42,720 nucleotides of DNA from Thermoleophilia bacterium (lineage in GTDB: Bacteria; Actinomycetota; Thermoleophilia; BMS3ABIN01), in the NCBI GenBank assembly GCA_014874175.1, contig JACWAD010000059.1, positions 1-42,720 of the forward strand, read 5' to 3'. The position numbers and the translations under genes were made by a program. Shown here in pieces: positions 32,501 to 41,547 of the stretch (position 1 is its first letter; every line of letters starts with the position of its first letter). Below the pieces are notes generated by a model that saw only the letters and a list, made by a program, of their open reading frames with translations, was not told the DNA's origin and made no database searches.

Positions 32501-33465
32501 GGCAACAAGGCCGTTCCCAGCATTTTTTCCACCAGCTCCTCATAACTGATACCGGCTGCTGCCGCGGCGGCCGGGAGGTCAGAAGTGCCAGTCATTCCCG
32601 GGATGGTGTTTATTTCGGTCAGCTGCGGCGCTCCTCCGGGCCCCATAATGAAATCAACCCTGCTAAAGCCGCGGCATCCCAGGGCTCTGAAGGCCTGAAC
32701 GGCCAGCTGACGGGCGCGGGCGGCGACTTCTTCTGGCAGCCTGGCGGGCACGATAAATTCGGTCATTCCTTCATGATACTTGGCATGAAAATCATAAAAG
32801 GCGGCGCGGGGCTTAAGCTGCAGCACCGGCAGCGCCTCGACGCTTGCCGCTGACTCCAGCAAACCTACCGTAATCTCTTCCCCGGCGACGAACTCCTCCG
32901 CCAGGGCGTCGGCGTAATCGCGGCAGGTGGTTTCAAAAGCTTCTTTAAGAGAAGCGGGATCATCAACCTTGATCACTCCCAGGCTTGATCCCTCCTCGCA
33001 AGGCTTGACCATTACCGGGAACTTAAGCCGCCGCTCCGCCTCAGCGGCGGCATCGCCCGAATCGGCGCCGCGGGCAGCCACCACAAACGCAGGCGTGGGT
33101 ATCCCGTGCCAGGCTGCAATCTGCTTGGTGCGCACCTTGTTCATGCAAAGGGCACTTGACAGCACGCGCGATCCGGTGTAGGGAATACCCATAAGCTCCA
33201 GCAGGCCCTGCATAACGCCGTCCTCACCAAATCTGCCGTGCAGGGCCAAGAAAGCGACCTCCACGCCTTCGCCCTTTAGCTGGTCAGCAGCCTCGCGGCT
33301 GACATCAATCCCGACGGTGTCATAGCCCAGCGCCTCCAGCGCCGCCCGACAGCCGGCGCCCGACTTAAGAGAAATCTCCCGCTCCCGCGACAGGCCTCCC
33401 ATAAGCACGCCGATGCGCCTTGCTTTTAAATCTGCCTTGTCCAAGACCGCTCCGTTTTCACTCAT
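32497..33465 (-). CDS. ddl: D-alanine--D-alanine ligase
   Basis: 322 residues; GGAGG lies 7 nt before the ATG. An ATP-grasp ligase: N-terminal domain with LMGGLSREREISLKSG and HGRFGEDG, the ATP-binding region with KPCEEGSSLGV and EEFVAGEEITVG, and the closing FSRVDFIMG and LTEINTIPGMT metal motifs. YDFHAKYHEGMTEFIVPA is the region that sets D-Ala versus D-lactate specificity; it resembles ordinary Ddl enzymes rather than VanA. It makes the D-Ala-D-Ala dipeptide for peptidoglycan. It is divergent from the flippase-like gene and convergent with the FlgM-like gene. Confidence 0.95.
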   Translation of the reverse strand: MSENGAVLDKADLKARRIGVLMGGLSREREISLKSGAGCRAALEALGYDTVGIDVSREAADQLKGEGVEVAFLALHGRFGEDGVMQGLLELMGIPYTGSRVLSSALCMNKVRTKQIAAWHGIPTPAFVVAARGADSGDAAAEAERRLKFPVMVKPCEEGSSLGVIKVDDPASLKEAFETTCRDYADALAEEFVAGEEITVGLLESAASVEALPVLQLKPRAAFYDFHAKYHEGMTEFIVPARLPEEVAARARQLAVQAFRALGCRGFSRVDFIMGPGGAPQLTEINTIPGMTGTSDLPAAAAAAGISYEELVEKMLGTALLP

Positions 33466-33522
33466 TCCGCCGCCTCCGGGCGGTTTTATTGCTAAAGCCT
33501 GCTGAGACAGGCACTAATTTAG

Positions 33523-33529
33523 TATTATA
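33523..33529. promoter_or_regulatory. Bidirectional -10-like site between ddl and the flippase-like gene
   Basis: TATTATA at 33523-33529 reads TATTAT on the plus strand and TATAAT (33529-33524) on the minus. It lies in the gap between divergent genes and could serve both. No strong -35 box is visible on either strand. Confidence 0.35.
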
Positions 33530-33572
33530 CTCTGCGGCTGGCAACAGGCCTGCAACCCACATAGGAGCAAAC

Positions 33573-34694
33573 ATAGCCCTAACTGACAAGAACTGGTTGC
33601 GGCATGCCGCGCGCGTTGTGCTGGGCGGCCTGATTTTACTATTTCTGGGCATGCTGCTCAGGCGTGAGATCGACCGTGGCTGGGGGGACATTTTCATTAT
33701 CGGCCACGGCCGTTGGGACCTGCTGCCCCTGGCAGCCGCAGCAATCCTCACAGGCCTGACTTACGGCAAAAAGGGTCTTCGCCTGGCGGCGCAGGCAATC
33801 CTGGTGGGAGCAGTCTTTCTTTTCCTGGGCCGCGCCATCCATGAGGACTGGGGGCAAATTACCGGCCGGGCCTGGCATTTCAAGATTCCCTGGATGGCCG
33901 CCTCACTCATCCTGATGAGCAGCCTCTACCTGTCGCAGGCAAGCGGCTGGCTGCTGATCCTGAAGCGCTTTGGACACCAGGTGCCGCTCCTGCCTGGTGT
34001 CTTTGTCTGGTCCAAGTCCTTGCTGGCGCGCTATGTCCCTGGAAACGTGCTTATGGTTGTAGGCAGAGTAGTGATGATTGAGCCCTTCGGGGTTCCCAAG
34101 CGGGTCTCCTTCACAAGCGTTATTTACGAGCAGTCGCTGCTGGCTGCAGCTTCGGCATCTGTTGTCTCCATTGCCCTGCCGCTGTGGCCGGCCCTCAGGG
34201 GAGTCTCGCCGCTTATCTGGCTGATACTGCTGATCCCGCCCATGGCCGTCATGGGCCTGCACCCAAGAGTCTTCGGCAGCGCCGCCAACTTTCTGCTAAA
34301 GAAAGTCCGCCGGCAGCCGATCGAGGAGTTCCTCCCTTTCAGGACCGTTATTGCCTTCGTCGGTTACTACGCCCTCACCCTGATCCTGTCAGGCCTGGGG
34401 CTCTATTCTCTGGTAAGGGCGGTTACCATGATCAGTTTCAGCGATTTACCAATCGTGATCGCCAGCGCGCCCCTGGCCTGGCTGCTGGCCCTGTTCGTTT
34501 TTATATCGCCCAGCGGCCTCGGGGTCAGAGAGGGTGTTTACACCTTCACGCTTGCGTTTGCTTTTAACCATGAGTCAGGAGTTGCGTCTGCTTTTGCCAT
34601 ATTGGCCAGGTTCTGGCAGACCATGATAGAGGTCTCGTTTGCGCTCACAGTCATGCTGCTGGCGAAGAAATTTCATCGCAGCCGCCAGGGCTGA
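33573..34694 (+). CDS. UPF0104 / lysylphosphatidylglycerol-synthase-TM-like membrane protein
   Basis: About 373 residues if translated from ATA 33573, which has AGGAG 5 nt upstream; TTG 33597 is the next standard option and has no ribosome site. The frame is open further upstream (a TTG at 33420), but that would begin inside the divergent ddl gene. At least eight hydrophobic helices are visible. FVWSKSLLARYVPGNV, YEQSL, PSGLGVREG and FAILARFW are family motifs. Members are flippase-like or polyprenyl-lipid-handling membrane proteins linked to glycan or aminoacyl-lipid export. Confidence 0.85.
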   Translation: MALTDKNWLRHAARVVLGGLILLFLGMLLRREIDRGWGDIFIIGHGRWDLLPLAAAAILTGLTYGKKGLRLAAQAILVGAVFLFLGRAIHEDWGQITGRAWHFKIPWMAASLILMSSLYLSQASGWLLILKRFGHQVPLLPGVFVWSKSLLARYVPGNVLMVVGRVVMIEPFGVPKRVSFTSVIYEQSLLAAASASVVSIALPLWPALRGVSPLIWLILLIPPMAVMGLHPRVFGSAANFLLKKVRRQPIEEFLPFRTVIAFVGYYALTLILSGLGLYSLVRAVTMISFSDLPIVIASAPLAWLLALFVFISPSGLGVREGVYTFTLAFAFNHESGVASAFAILARFWQTMIEVSFALTVMLLAKKFHRSRQG

Positions 34695-34740
34695 AGCGGC
34701 TGTACCTTCGGCGCCCTGCCGGCCTTTCCCTTTCGCGCTG

Positions 34741-34749
34741 TGTTATAAT
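34741..34749 (+). promoter_or_regulatory. Extended -10 promoter of the YugP-like gene
   Basis: TGTTATAAT, an extended -10 (TGn-TATAAT), lies about 50 nt before the ATG at 34800. No good -35 is seen, as is common for extended -10 promoters. Confidence 0.5.
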
Positions 34750-34799
34750 TCGTCCATAAGCCAAACTTGAACTTTTGCATCATCCGGAGGAAAACAAGC

Positions 34800-35501
34800 A
34801 TGTATTTTTTCCCTTTTTATAATCCGCTCTTTCTGGGTAGCCTCATTGTCCTGATTCCGGGCATAATTGCCGGTGCATTGGCGCAGCACAAGGTGAAAAG
34901 CACGTACGCCAAGTACGCAAAGGTCGAAGCTGCAAGCGGCCTGACCGGCGCCCAGGCAAGCCGGCAGCTGCTTGACCGGGCCGGTCTCTCCGACGTCTCA
35001 ATCGAGGAAATCCCCGGCTCCCTTACAGACAATTACGATCCGCGCACCCGGGTGCTAAGGCTGAGTCAGGGGGTTGCCCGCGGGCGCTCGCTGGCGGCTC
35101 TGGGCGTGGCTGCCCACGAAACCGGTCATGCGCTTCAGGATGCAGGCGGCTACGCGCCCATGCGGATAAGATCGACGCTGGTGCCCGCGGCCCAGTTCGG
35201 CTCCAACTTCGGCTGGATAATTTTTATCATGGGGATGATCATCAGCAGTTTTCGACCGCTGATGACCGTGGGCATAGTCATTTTCACGGCGGCGGTGATC
35301 TTCCAGATTATCACGCTGCCCGTGGAACTGGACGCTTCTTCACGGGCCATGAAAATGCTTCAGTCAAACGGCGTCGTTGTCGCCGGCGAAGCCGACGGCG
35401 CCCGCCAGGTGCTCAGGGCGGCCGCGCTGACTTATCTGGCGGCAGCCCTGATGTCGATACTGATGCTCGTGCGCATGCTGATTCTGAGCCGGGAAAGCTG
35501 A
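34800..35501 (+). CDS. Zinc metallopeptidase, YugP family
   Basis: 233 residues from ATG 34800, with GGAGG about 9 nt upstream. The start is placed at MYFFPFYNP, as is usual in this family, not at 34767. An N-terminal helix, an insert, the zinc motif HETGHALQ and two to three C-terminal membrane helices give a membrane peptidase (Zn_peptidase_2). Its substrates are unknown. The upstream promoter and downstream terminator suggest it is expressed alone. Confidence 0.92.
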   Translation: MYFFPFYNPLFLGSLIVLIPGIIAGALAQHKVKSTYAKYAKVEAASGLTGAQASRQLLDRAGLSDVSIEEIPGSLTDNYDPRTRVLRLSQGVARGRSLAALGVAAHETGHALQDAGGYAPMRIRSTLVPAAQFGSNFGWIIFIMGMIISSFRPLMTVGIVIFTAAVIFQIITLPVELDASSRAMKMLQSNGVVVAGEADGARQVLRAAALTYLAAALMSILMLVRMLILSRES

Positions 35502-35545
35502 TAAAGAAGACTTTGAATGCTGGCTTATGGATTCTGGAAAAACCC

Positions 35546-35575
35546 AAAACCGGGGATGAAAATCCCGGTTTTTTC
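35546..35575 (+). terminator. Rho-independent terminator after the YugP-like gene
   Basis: AAAACCGGG (35546-35554), a 9-nt loop, then CCCGGTTTTTT (35564-35574). Nine base pairs with a six-T tail. Confidence 0.8.
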
Positions 35576-35629
35576 TGTTTTGGCTGTCTGTGTATAGATC
35601 GATGATAAGGCTGGCGGAATTAACTTCGG

Positions 35630-35658
35630 TTGGGATATTTTCGGCTTTTCTGTATAAT
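35630..35658 (+). promoter_or_regulatory. Promoter for rmd-gmd
   Basis: TTGGGA (35630-35635), 17 nt, TATAAT (35653-35658). Start point about 60 nt before the rmd TTG. Confidence 0.55.
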
Positions 35659-35674
35659 TGCGCGGTCAAAAAGC

Positions 35675-35695
35675 GGATGCTGGATGATTATGGAT
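35675..35695. repeat. GGATGCTGGATG repeat in the rmd leader
   Basis: GGATGCTGGATGATTATGGA is a member of the GGATnCTGGAT family, lying in the rmd leader. A related GAATGCTGG/GGATTCTGG pair lies at 35514-35537. Confidence 0.45.
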
Positions 35696-35724
35696 AATAC
35701 CGTAAGGCCCCGGCGAGGTTTGCA

Positions 35725-36690
35725 TTGAAAATTTTAATCACGGGAATCACAGGCTTTGCCGGCAGGCATCTGGCTGCTTTTCTAAGCAAAGAATGTAACG
35801 TAGATGTGACAGGAATGGACTTGAGCGTGCCGCCAGAGAAACCTGCCGGTCTGCGGCACGTAATCATCCATTGCTGCGACCTTGCCGACACTGCCCGCGT
35901 AAAAGAGCTGATCCGGCAGGAGCGCCCTGACGCCGTCATTCATCTGGCAGCGCGGGCCCAGGTAGCGGGAGCCTGGGAAGACGCCGCCGCCATCATGGAA
36001 ACCAATGTCGTCTGCACCCAGTCGCTGATGCAGGCGGTGCACGAGTCCGCCCCCCAGGCGCGTGTGCTGCTGATAAGCTCAAGCGAGGTCTACGGAAAGG
36101 TGCCCGCTGAGCAAATGCCGATCGGCGAGGACAGCCCGCTTAAGCCGAACAACCCTTACTCGGCCAGCAAGGTGGCTGTGGAGTTTATCGGCCTCGAATA
36201 TTTTTACGCTTTTGGCGCGCCGGTAATAATCGCCAGGCCCTTTAACCACATCGGTCCCGGCCAGAGGGGAAATTTTGTCGTGCCGGCCCTTGCCTCCCAG
36301 ATTGCCGAAATCGAAGCGGGGCTGAAAGAATCCGTTCTCAAGGTTGGCTGGCTGGATTCGGAACGTGATTTCACCGACGTGCGCGACATCGTGCGCGCCT
36401 ACTGGCTGCTGATTCAAAAGGGCGAGCCCGGCCTGGCTTATAACATCGCCTCGGGGAAGCGCCACAAAATCAGGGAAATACTTGATACACTTCTCGGGCT
36501 GACCGAAATCAGGCCTAGAATCGAGAGCGTACCGGAGCTGATGAGGCCCTCTGACACGCCGGTGGTGGTGGGCGACGCCTCCCGGCTGCGGAAACTGAAC
36601 ACCTGGGGGCCTGAAATTCCGATTGAAGACAGCCTCAGGGATGCGCTTGATTTTTGGCGCCGCAGCGTGGGCGCGCAGTTTTCCGCATAG
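35725..36690 (+). CDS. rmd: GDP-6-deoxy-D-mannose (4-keto) reductase, Rmd-like
   Basis: 321 residues from TTG 35725, with GAGG 7 nt upstream. SDR-extended fold: [11 protein letters not shown] (NAD(P) loop), HLAARA, SSSEVYG, the YSASK catalytic Tyr-Lys pair (about Y141 and K145), [10 protein letters not shown] and a C-terminal NIASGK box. The next gene, gmd, makes GDP-4-keto-6-deoxymannose, so this enzyme probably reduces it to GDP-D-rhamnose. GDP-fucose synthase is less likely from sequence length and motif pattern. 28 nt upstream of gmd. Confidence 0.88.
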   Translation: MKILITGITGFAGRHLAAFLSKECNVDVTGMDLSVPPEKPAGLRHVIIHCCDLADTARVKELIRQERPDAVIHLAARAQVAGAWEDAAAIMETNVVCTQSLMQAVHESAPQARVLLISSSEVYGKVPAEQMPIGEDSPLKPNNPYSASKVAVEFIGLEYFYAFGAPVIIARPFNHIGPGQRGNFVVPALASQIAEIEAGLKESVLKVGWLDSERDFTDVRDIVRAYWLLIQKGEPGLAYNIASGKRHKIREILDTLLGLTEIRPRIESVPELMRPSDTPVVVGDASRLRKLNTWGPEIPIEDSLRDALDFWRRSVGAQFSA

Positions 36691-36718
36691 TCGCGCGGAA
36701 CCAATAGAAAGGGTGCAG

Positions 36719-37696
36719 ATGCAAAAAACCGCGTTAATTACCGGCATCACCGGACAGGACGGCTCTTACCTGGCTGAGTTTCTGCTAGAGAAAGGCTACC
36801 GTGTCTTTGGTATGGTGCGGCGCTCCAGCACCGAGAATTTCGAGCGCATCGAGCACATCCGCCATCGCGTCACCCTGATCCAGGCCGATCTGCTTGATCA
36901 AATGTCACTTATCTCCGCTATGAGCGAATCGCAGCCGGATGAGATTTACAACCTGGCGGCGCAGAGCTTCGTGCCGACTTCATGGACAAAGCCGGTGCTG
37001 ACTGCGGAATTCACCGCGCTGGGGGTAACGCGCATGCTCGAAGCGCTGCGCCTGGTCAAAAGAGACACCAAATTTTACCAGGCTTCCTCTTCGGAGATGT
37101 TTGGCAAAGTCAAGGAAATTCCACAAAGCGAGACCACGCCCTTCCATCCCCGCAGCCCCTATGGAGTCGCCAAGGCATATGGTCATTTCATCACTGTCAA
37201 CTACCGGGAAAGCTACGACCTGTTTGCCTGCTCCGGGATACTTTTCAACCACGAGTCGCCCCGGCGCGGCCTGGAATTCGTCACCCGCAAGATTAGCCAC
37301 TCGGTGGCGCGGATCAAGCTGGGCGTTCAGAACGAGCTGGCGCTTGGCAACCTCGAGGCCAAGCGGGACTGGGGCTATGCTCTTGACTATGTGAAAATGA
37401 TGTGGATGATGCTGCAGCAGGACGAGCCTGACGATTATGTCATCGCCTCCGGCGAAAGCCACTCAGTCCGGGAGTTCGTGGAAGTTGCGTTTGACCATGC
37501 CGGCCTCAACTGGAAAGACCATGTCAAAATTGATCCTCATCTGGTGCGGCCTGCCGAGGTTGACATGTTGATCGGCAACCCTGCCAAGGCCAGGGAAAAA
37601 CTGGGCTGGCAGCCAAAAATTTCTTTCCGGGAACTGGTTGAGATGATGGTTGACAACGATCTCGATCTGGTGAAGAGGCAGATGGTCGCCAGGTAG
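36719..37696 (+). CDS. gmd: GDP-mannose 4,6-dehydratase
   Basis: 325 residues; start at ATG 36719 with AAAGGG about 7 nt upstream. The frame is open to 36623 but the extra 32 codons overlap rmd and are not expected. [40 protein letters not shown] and [11 protein letters not shown] (Tyr/Lys pair) are Gmd signatures; [17 protein letters not shown] and [17 protein letters not shown] complete the match. It produces GDP-4-keto-6-deoxy-D-mannose from GDP-mannose. The likely GDP-mannose source is the nucleotidyltransferase gene at 7444-8553. Confidence 0.95.
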   Translation: MQKTALITGITGQDGSYLAEFLLEKGYRVFGMVRRSSTENFERIEHIRHRVTLIQADLLDQMSLISAMSESQPDEIYNLAAQSFVPTSWTKPVLTAEFTALGVTRMLEALRLVKRDTKFYQASSSEMFGKVKEIPQSETTPFHPRSPYGVAKAYGHFITVNYRESYDLFACSGILFNHESPRRGLEFVTRKISHSVARIKLGVQNELALGNLEAKRDWGYALDYVKMMWMMLQQDEPDDYVIASGESHSVREFVEVAFDHAGLNWKDHVKIDPHLVRPAEVDMLIGNPAKAREKLGWQPKISFRELVEMMVDNDLDLVKRQMVAR

Positions 37697-37763
37697 CTGG
37701 ATCCAAGGCGAAAGCCTCCGGCAGGCAGAACGCCCGGGGACTTAAGCTCCAGCCGGCAAACAC

Positions 37764-38615
37764 TCAGCGGATAGATTCTTCTTCCAGCCCCGCCAGACGG
37801 CGAGAAAGCTCCGGCATCAAATCATCATCACGGCGAAGTGCGACGTGGTCTATCCTGCGCACCGGACAGATCCCGAGCACGCTGCCTGTCAGGAAGGCCG
37901 CTGTTTCCTGGGGGCCAAGCGCCGCCAGCTTCAGCGCCTCAAACCGGGCTTCGAAACCGAGTTTTGCCGCCAGCTTCAGCAGCTTCGCCCGTGTCACCCC
38001 GGCAAGGATGTTTTCCCCTTCGCCAGCTGTCACCAGGCAGCCGGCATGGATGAAGAAGATGTTGCTGTATGAGCCCTCCAGCATGGCCCCTTCCCGGCCT
38101 GTAAAGACGACTTCACGGGCCCCGCGGCGGCGGGCGTCTTTTCGGGCAAGGATGGCGCCGAGCAGGTTGGTTGACTTTATGGAAGCGTGGTAGCCACGAT
38201 TAAAGGGCACGGTCAGGCAGGAAATTCCCTGCAGGTAGGTCTCCTCGGGATATGCGAACGGTTGAGCTGTGACCAGCAATGTCGGCGAGCTTTCCTTGCC
38301 CGGGTCCGGCCCCCCCGGAGCCGGCGGCGTGCCCCGGCTGACCTGAATGCGAAGGCGGCCTTCCCTGACTGAGTTGGCCTCGGCCAGGGAGACAGCCTGG
38401 TTCTTAAGCCCCTCGCAGTCGAGATCGCCGCTTATGCCTGCCGCTTCCAATCCCAGCGCCAGCCGCCGGAAGTGCTCCTCGAAGAAAACGGGGCGCCCGG
38501 ACATAATCTTGCAGGTTTCAAATATAGCGTCACCGTAGGCATAACCGCGGTCGAAGACGGAGACCAGGGCGGCGCCGGCAGGGATGAGGCGGCTGTTCAG
38601 ATACACAAAGGTCAA
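37764..38615 (-). CDS. pabC: Aminotransferase class IV, probable 4-amino-4-deoxychorismate lyase
   Basis: 283 residues. Fold-type IV PLP enzyme with FDRGYAYGDAIFET, the Schiff-base Lys at K147 (IKSTNLLG), EGSYSNIFFI and TGSVLGICPV. The adjacent chorismate-binding enzyme pabB (52 nt upstream) supports a lyase that yields p-aminobenzoate and pyruvate for folate. Branched-chain aminotransferase and D-amino-acid aminotransferase share the fold and remain possible. Confidence 0.8.
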   Translation of the reverse strand: MTFVYLNSRLIPAGAALVSVFDRGYAYGDAIFETCKIMSGRPVFFEEHFRRLALGLEAAGISGDLDCEGLKNQAVSLAEANSVREGRLRIQVSRGTPPAPGGPDPGKESSPTLLVTAQPFAYPEETYLQGISCLTVPFNRGYHASIKSTNLLGAILARKDARRRGAREVVFTGREGAMLEGSYSNIFFIHAGCLVTAGEGENILAGVTRAKLLKLAAKLGFEARFEALKLAALGPQETAAFLTGSVLGICPVRRIDHVALRRDDDLMPELSRRLAGLEEESIR

Positions 38616-38618
38616 CGC

Positions 38619-38650
38619 GGATGCCGGATTCTCGATGCTGGAAAGTGGAT
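38619..38650. repeat. GGATGCCGGATT/GATGCTGGA repeat
   Basis: GCGGATGCCGGATTCTCGATG, GCTGGA and GTGGAT form a cluster between pabB and pabC; another member of the CTGGAT family. Confidence 0.4.
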
Positions 38651-38667
38651 AAAATGCATTTCTTTGC

Positions 38668-40164
38668 TCATGAATACAGTTTTGAGCCGCGGCGCTGCAG
38701 GCCCTGCCCTTGCCATTGCTCGGCCAGGCGAACCGCCCTGACCATTGCCTCCGCCTTGCGCAGCGTCTCCAGGTATTCCCGCCCCGGGTCTGAGTCTGCG
38801 ACTATGCCTGCGCCCGCCTGCGCATAAACTGTGCCGCCCCGCCGCAGAAGCGTGCGGATAATGATGTTCATGTCCATGTTCCCGTTATAGCCAACGTAGC
38901 CAAAACTGCCCGTGTACGGGCCGCGGCGGACAGGCTCCAGATCGTCGATGATCTGCATGCACCTCACCTTGGGGCAGCCGGTAATGGTGCCCCCGGGGAA
39001 CATGGCCCTTATCAGATCTAGCGCGTCCTTGCCTTCGTGCAACCTCCCCTGGACATTGGAGACAATGTGAATCACGTGCGAGTAAGCTTCATTAACCATC
39101 AGCTCATTTACCCGCACCGAGCCGTAACTTGAGACCTTGCCCAGATCATTCCGCTCCAAGTCAACCAGCATGATGTGCTCAGCGCGCTCCTTTGGATCAA
39201 TATTAAGCTCTTTTGTCAAAATCTCATCTTCGGGACTGTCGGCGCCGCGGCCACGGGTGCCGGCAATGGGGCGTGTCTGTGCCAGGCCGCCGTCAAGCTG
39301 AACCAGACGCTCAGGAGAAGATGAGATCAACTGAAATCCGCCCAGGTCAAGAAAGCCTCCAAAGGGAGACGGGTTTATCGCGCGCAGGGAGTTATAGAGG
39401 CCCAGGCTATCCCCGCCAAACGGCATCTCGAGCCGCTGCGACAGATTCGACTGGAAAATATCGCCGGCAAAGATATATTCCCTGGCCCGGCGCACCATCT
39501 GCTCGTAATCCGCGCGGGTCATGTTAGACCCGGCCGCGGCGCTTAGACCCAGGTCTTGCCTGGCTACAGCGGCGGCGGGCTCCGGCTCCAGGCGGGCGCA
39601 GTTAACCAGAGCCCTGGCGGCATCGTCCATATCGCCGGGGAGCGGATCTTCAAAAAAAAGATGCGCTGCGCCCTCACCGTGGTCATAGCAGATCAGCCGG
39701 CGGGGAAAAATGAAGAAAAGGTCAGGAATCTTGAGGTCGTCAACGCTCCCAGGCCTCAGTTTTTCAATATAGCGGCAGGCGTCGTAACCAACCAGGCCAA
39801 AAGCGCCACCGTCAAGCGGCAGTCCCATCGCCGCCGCCTCAGGGGCGTCCTCCGGCTCAAGCCGCGCCAGCAGCTCTCTTAACAGCGAGAATGGCTCGGC
39901 TGTCCTGAAGCCAAAGAAACCCGTCTCGGGGCAACGCAGGCTGGCAAATCCATCCTTCATGGTGACAACAAGCCTGGGATCCCAGGCCAGGAAAGTAAAA
40001 CGGCACAGCGCCGGAGAGCCGCCGGCGCTGTCCAGGAGCACAAGCGGCGCTTTGCCGGCAAGGCCCAGCTCCCGGATCAAGGGCACCGGTGAAGCAAGCC
40101 ACGCCTTGACTTTTCGATGCGCCACCAATCGGGCGGGGCCAACAATTTCGTCAACCATATGCAT
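38668..40164 (-). CDS. pabB: Chorismate-utilising enzyme, probable aminodeoxychorismate synthase component I
   Basis: 498 residues. The N-terminal domain (FTFLAWDP) is followed by the chorismate-binding core: DIFQSNLSQR, SSSPERL, PIAGTRGRG (299-307), LVDLERNDLGKV, GGTITGCPKVR, and YAQAGAGIVADSDP. Next to pabC, it is most likely PabB. However, the motif is PIAGT, where E. coli PabB has PIKGT with a catalytic Lys; Ala here is usual in anthranilate synthase TrpE. No pabA/trpG glutaminase gene is in the window. ATG at 40164, 29 nt from the dnaB stop. Confidence 0.8.
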   Translation of the reverse strand: MHMVDEIVGPARLVAHRKVKAWLASPVPLIRELGLAGKAPLVLLDSAGGSPALCRFTFLAWDPRLVVTMKDGFASLRCPETGFFGFRTAEPFSLLRELLARLEPEDAPEAAAMGLPLDGGAFGLVGYDACRYIEKLRPGSVDDLKIPDLFFIFPRRLICYDHGEGAAHLFFEDPLPGDMDDAARALVNCARLEPEPAAAVARQDLGLSAAAGSNMTRADYEQMVRRAREYIFAGDIFQSNLSQRLEMPFGGDSLGLYNSLRAINPSPFGGFLDLGGFQLISSSPERLVQLDGGLAQTRPIAGTRGRGADSPEDEILTKELNIDPKERAEHIMLVDLERNDLGKVSSYGSVRVNELMVNEAYSHVIHIVSNVQGRLHEGKDALDLIRAMFPGGTITGCPKVRCMQIIDDLEPVRRGPYTGSFGYVGYNGNMDMNIIIRTLLRRGGTVYAQAGAGIVADSDPGREYLETLRKAEAMVRAVRLAEQWQGQGLQRRGSKLYS

Positions 40165-40193
40165 GAGCAGTGGAGGACGGGCCTCTGCTGTTC

Positions 40194-41546
40194 CTACTGC
40201 TGCCTGTACTTTGGCGCCTGCGACCTAAATGATGTGTATGTTTCCTGAAACTCCAGGTGGACAGTCGCAGTGGGGCCATTGCGGTGCTTGGCGATTATCA
40301 GCTCGGTGCTGGACTGCAGGTGACCGGCTTCATCCCGGGGCCGGTAGATAAACAGCACCAGGTCCGCATCCTGTTCTATGGCTCCCGACTCGCGCAGATC
40401 CGACAGGATGGGACGCGGCGGCTGGCGCGATTCCACCTGGCGGGAAAGCTGAGAGATCGCTATCACCGGCACTTCCAGCTCCCTCGCCAGTATCTTCAGG
40501 GAGCGCGACATCTTGGAAACTTCCTGCACCCTGTTTTCCTCGCGGCCGTCGGGCATCATCAGCTGCAGATAGTCGACCATGACCATGCCGAGCTGAGGAT
40601 GCTTGCTTTTCAGCCGGCGCGTCTTGGCCCTGATCTCCAGCATATTCATATTGGGCGTGTCGTCAACAAAAATGGGAGCCGCCTCCAGCCTCGTGCAGGC
40701 TTCGGTTATCTTGGGCCAGTCGTCGGCGCCGAGCTTGCCGGTCCGGAGGCGGCTGCTGTCGATTCTGCCCTGCGTGCACATCATCCGCTGCACCAGCTCC
40801 GACTCGCCCATTTCAAGGCTAAAGATGGCCACCGGTATCTTCTCTTTTAAGGCAACGTTTTGCGCCAGGTCCAGCGCCAGCGCCGTCTTGCCCATGGCCG
40901 GCCGGGCTGCCAGCACAATCAGGTTCGACGGCTGCAGGCCGGAAATTGTGTCATCCAGATCAGGGAAGCCAGTGGGCACGCCGGTGATCGTCCTCCCTGC
41001 CGCCGCCAGTTTCTCGATACGCTCGAAATTTTCCGAGACCAACTCCTGCAGGGACCTGAACTCCCCCTTGATCTGCTCCTGGGAGATCTTGAACACGAGG
41101 CTTTCGGCGCGGTCCAGCAGCTCGCGCACCTCGCCCGGCCGCTCGTAGCCAAGGACCGCAATCCGGTTTCCCACTTCTATCAGCGACCGGAGGATGGCGT
41201 TTTCCCTGACTATGCGGCCGTATTGAGCAGCGTTGGCTGCCGTCGGGACGGTTGACACAAGTGTATGGATGTAGGCTTTGCCGCCGACCTGCTCAAGGAC
41301 ACCCTTGAGCGTCAGCCGCTCCGTCACGGTTATGGGGTCAGCAGGCTCTCTCTGGGAGTAGAGCGCCATGATGGCGCCGAAAATCTCGCGGTGGGAATCG
41401 CGGTAAAAATCGCCCGCCTTAAGGCCGGTGTCCAGCACTTCGTCAATAGCGCCGGGCTTGAACATCATTGCGCCCAGCACCGACTCCTCCGCCTCAAGAT
41501 TCTGGGGTGGAATGGAAACAGGGGGAGGCTTAAGTTCGCGGGCCAT
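40194..41546 (-). CDS. dnaB: Replicative DNA helicase DnaB
   Basis: 450 residues, the normal length. N-terminal domain with PPQNLEAEESVLGAMM, a linker helix, then the RecA-like ATPase with Walker A ARPAMGKTALALDLA, SLEMGESELVQRMM, Walker B MVMVDYLQLM and RDEAGHLQSSTELIIAKHRNGPT. It unwinds DNA ahead of the fork as a hexamer. It starts 1 nt after the rplI stop with no ribosome site of its own, so it is probably coupled to rplI. No intein is evident. Confidence 0.97.
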   Translation of the reverse strand: MARELKPPPVSIPPQNLEAEESVLGAMMFKPGAIDEVLDTGLKAGDFYRDSHREIFGAIMALYSQREPADPITVTERLTLKGVLEQVGGKAYIHTLVSTVPTAANAAQYGRIVRENAILRSLIEVGNRIAVLGYERPGEVRELLDRAESLVFKISQEQIKGEFRSLQELVSENFERIEKLAAAGRTITGVPTGFPDLDDTISGLQPSNLIVLAARPAMGKTALALDLAQNVALKEKIPVAIFSLEMGESELVQRMMCTQGRIDSSRLRTGKLGADDWPKITEACTRLEAAPIFVDDTPNMNMLEIRAKTRRLKSKHPQLGMVMVDYLQLMMPDGREENRVQEVSKMSRSLKILARELEVPVIAISQLSRQVESRQPPRPILSDLRESGAIEQDADLVLFIYRPRDEAGHLQSSTELIIAKHRNGPTATVHLEFQETYTSFRSQAPKYRQQ

Positions 41547-41547
41547 A

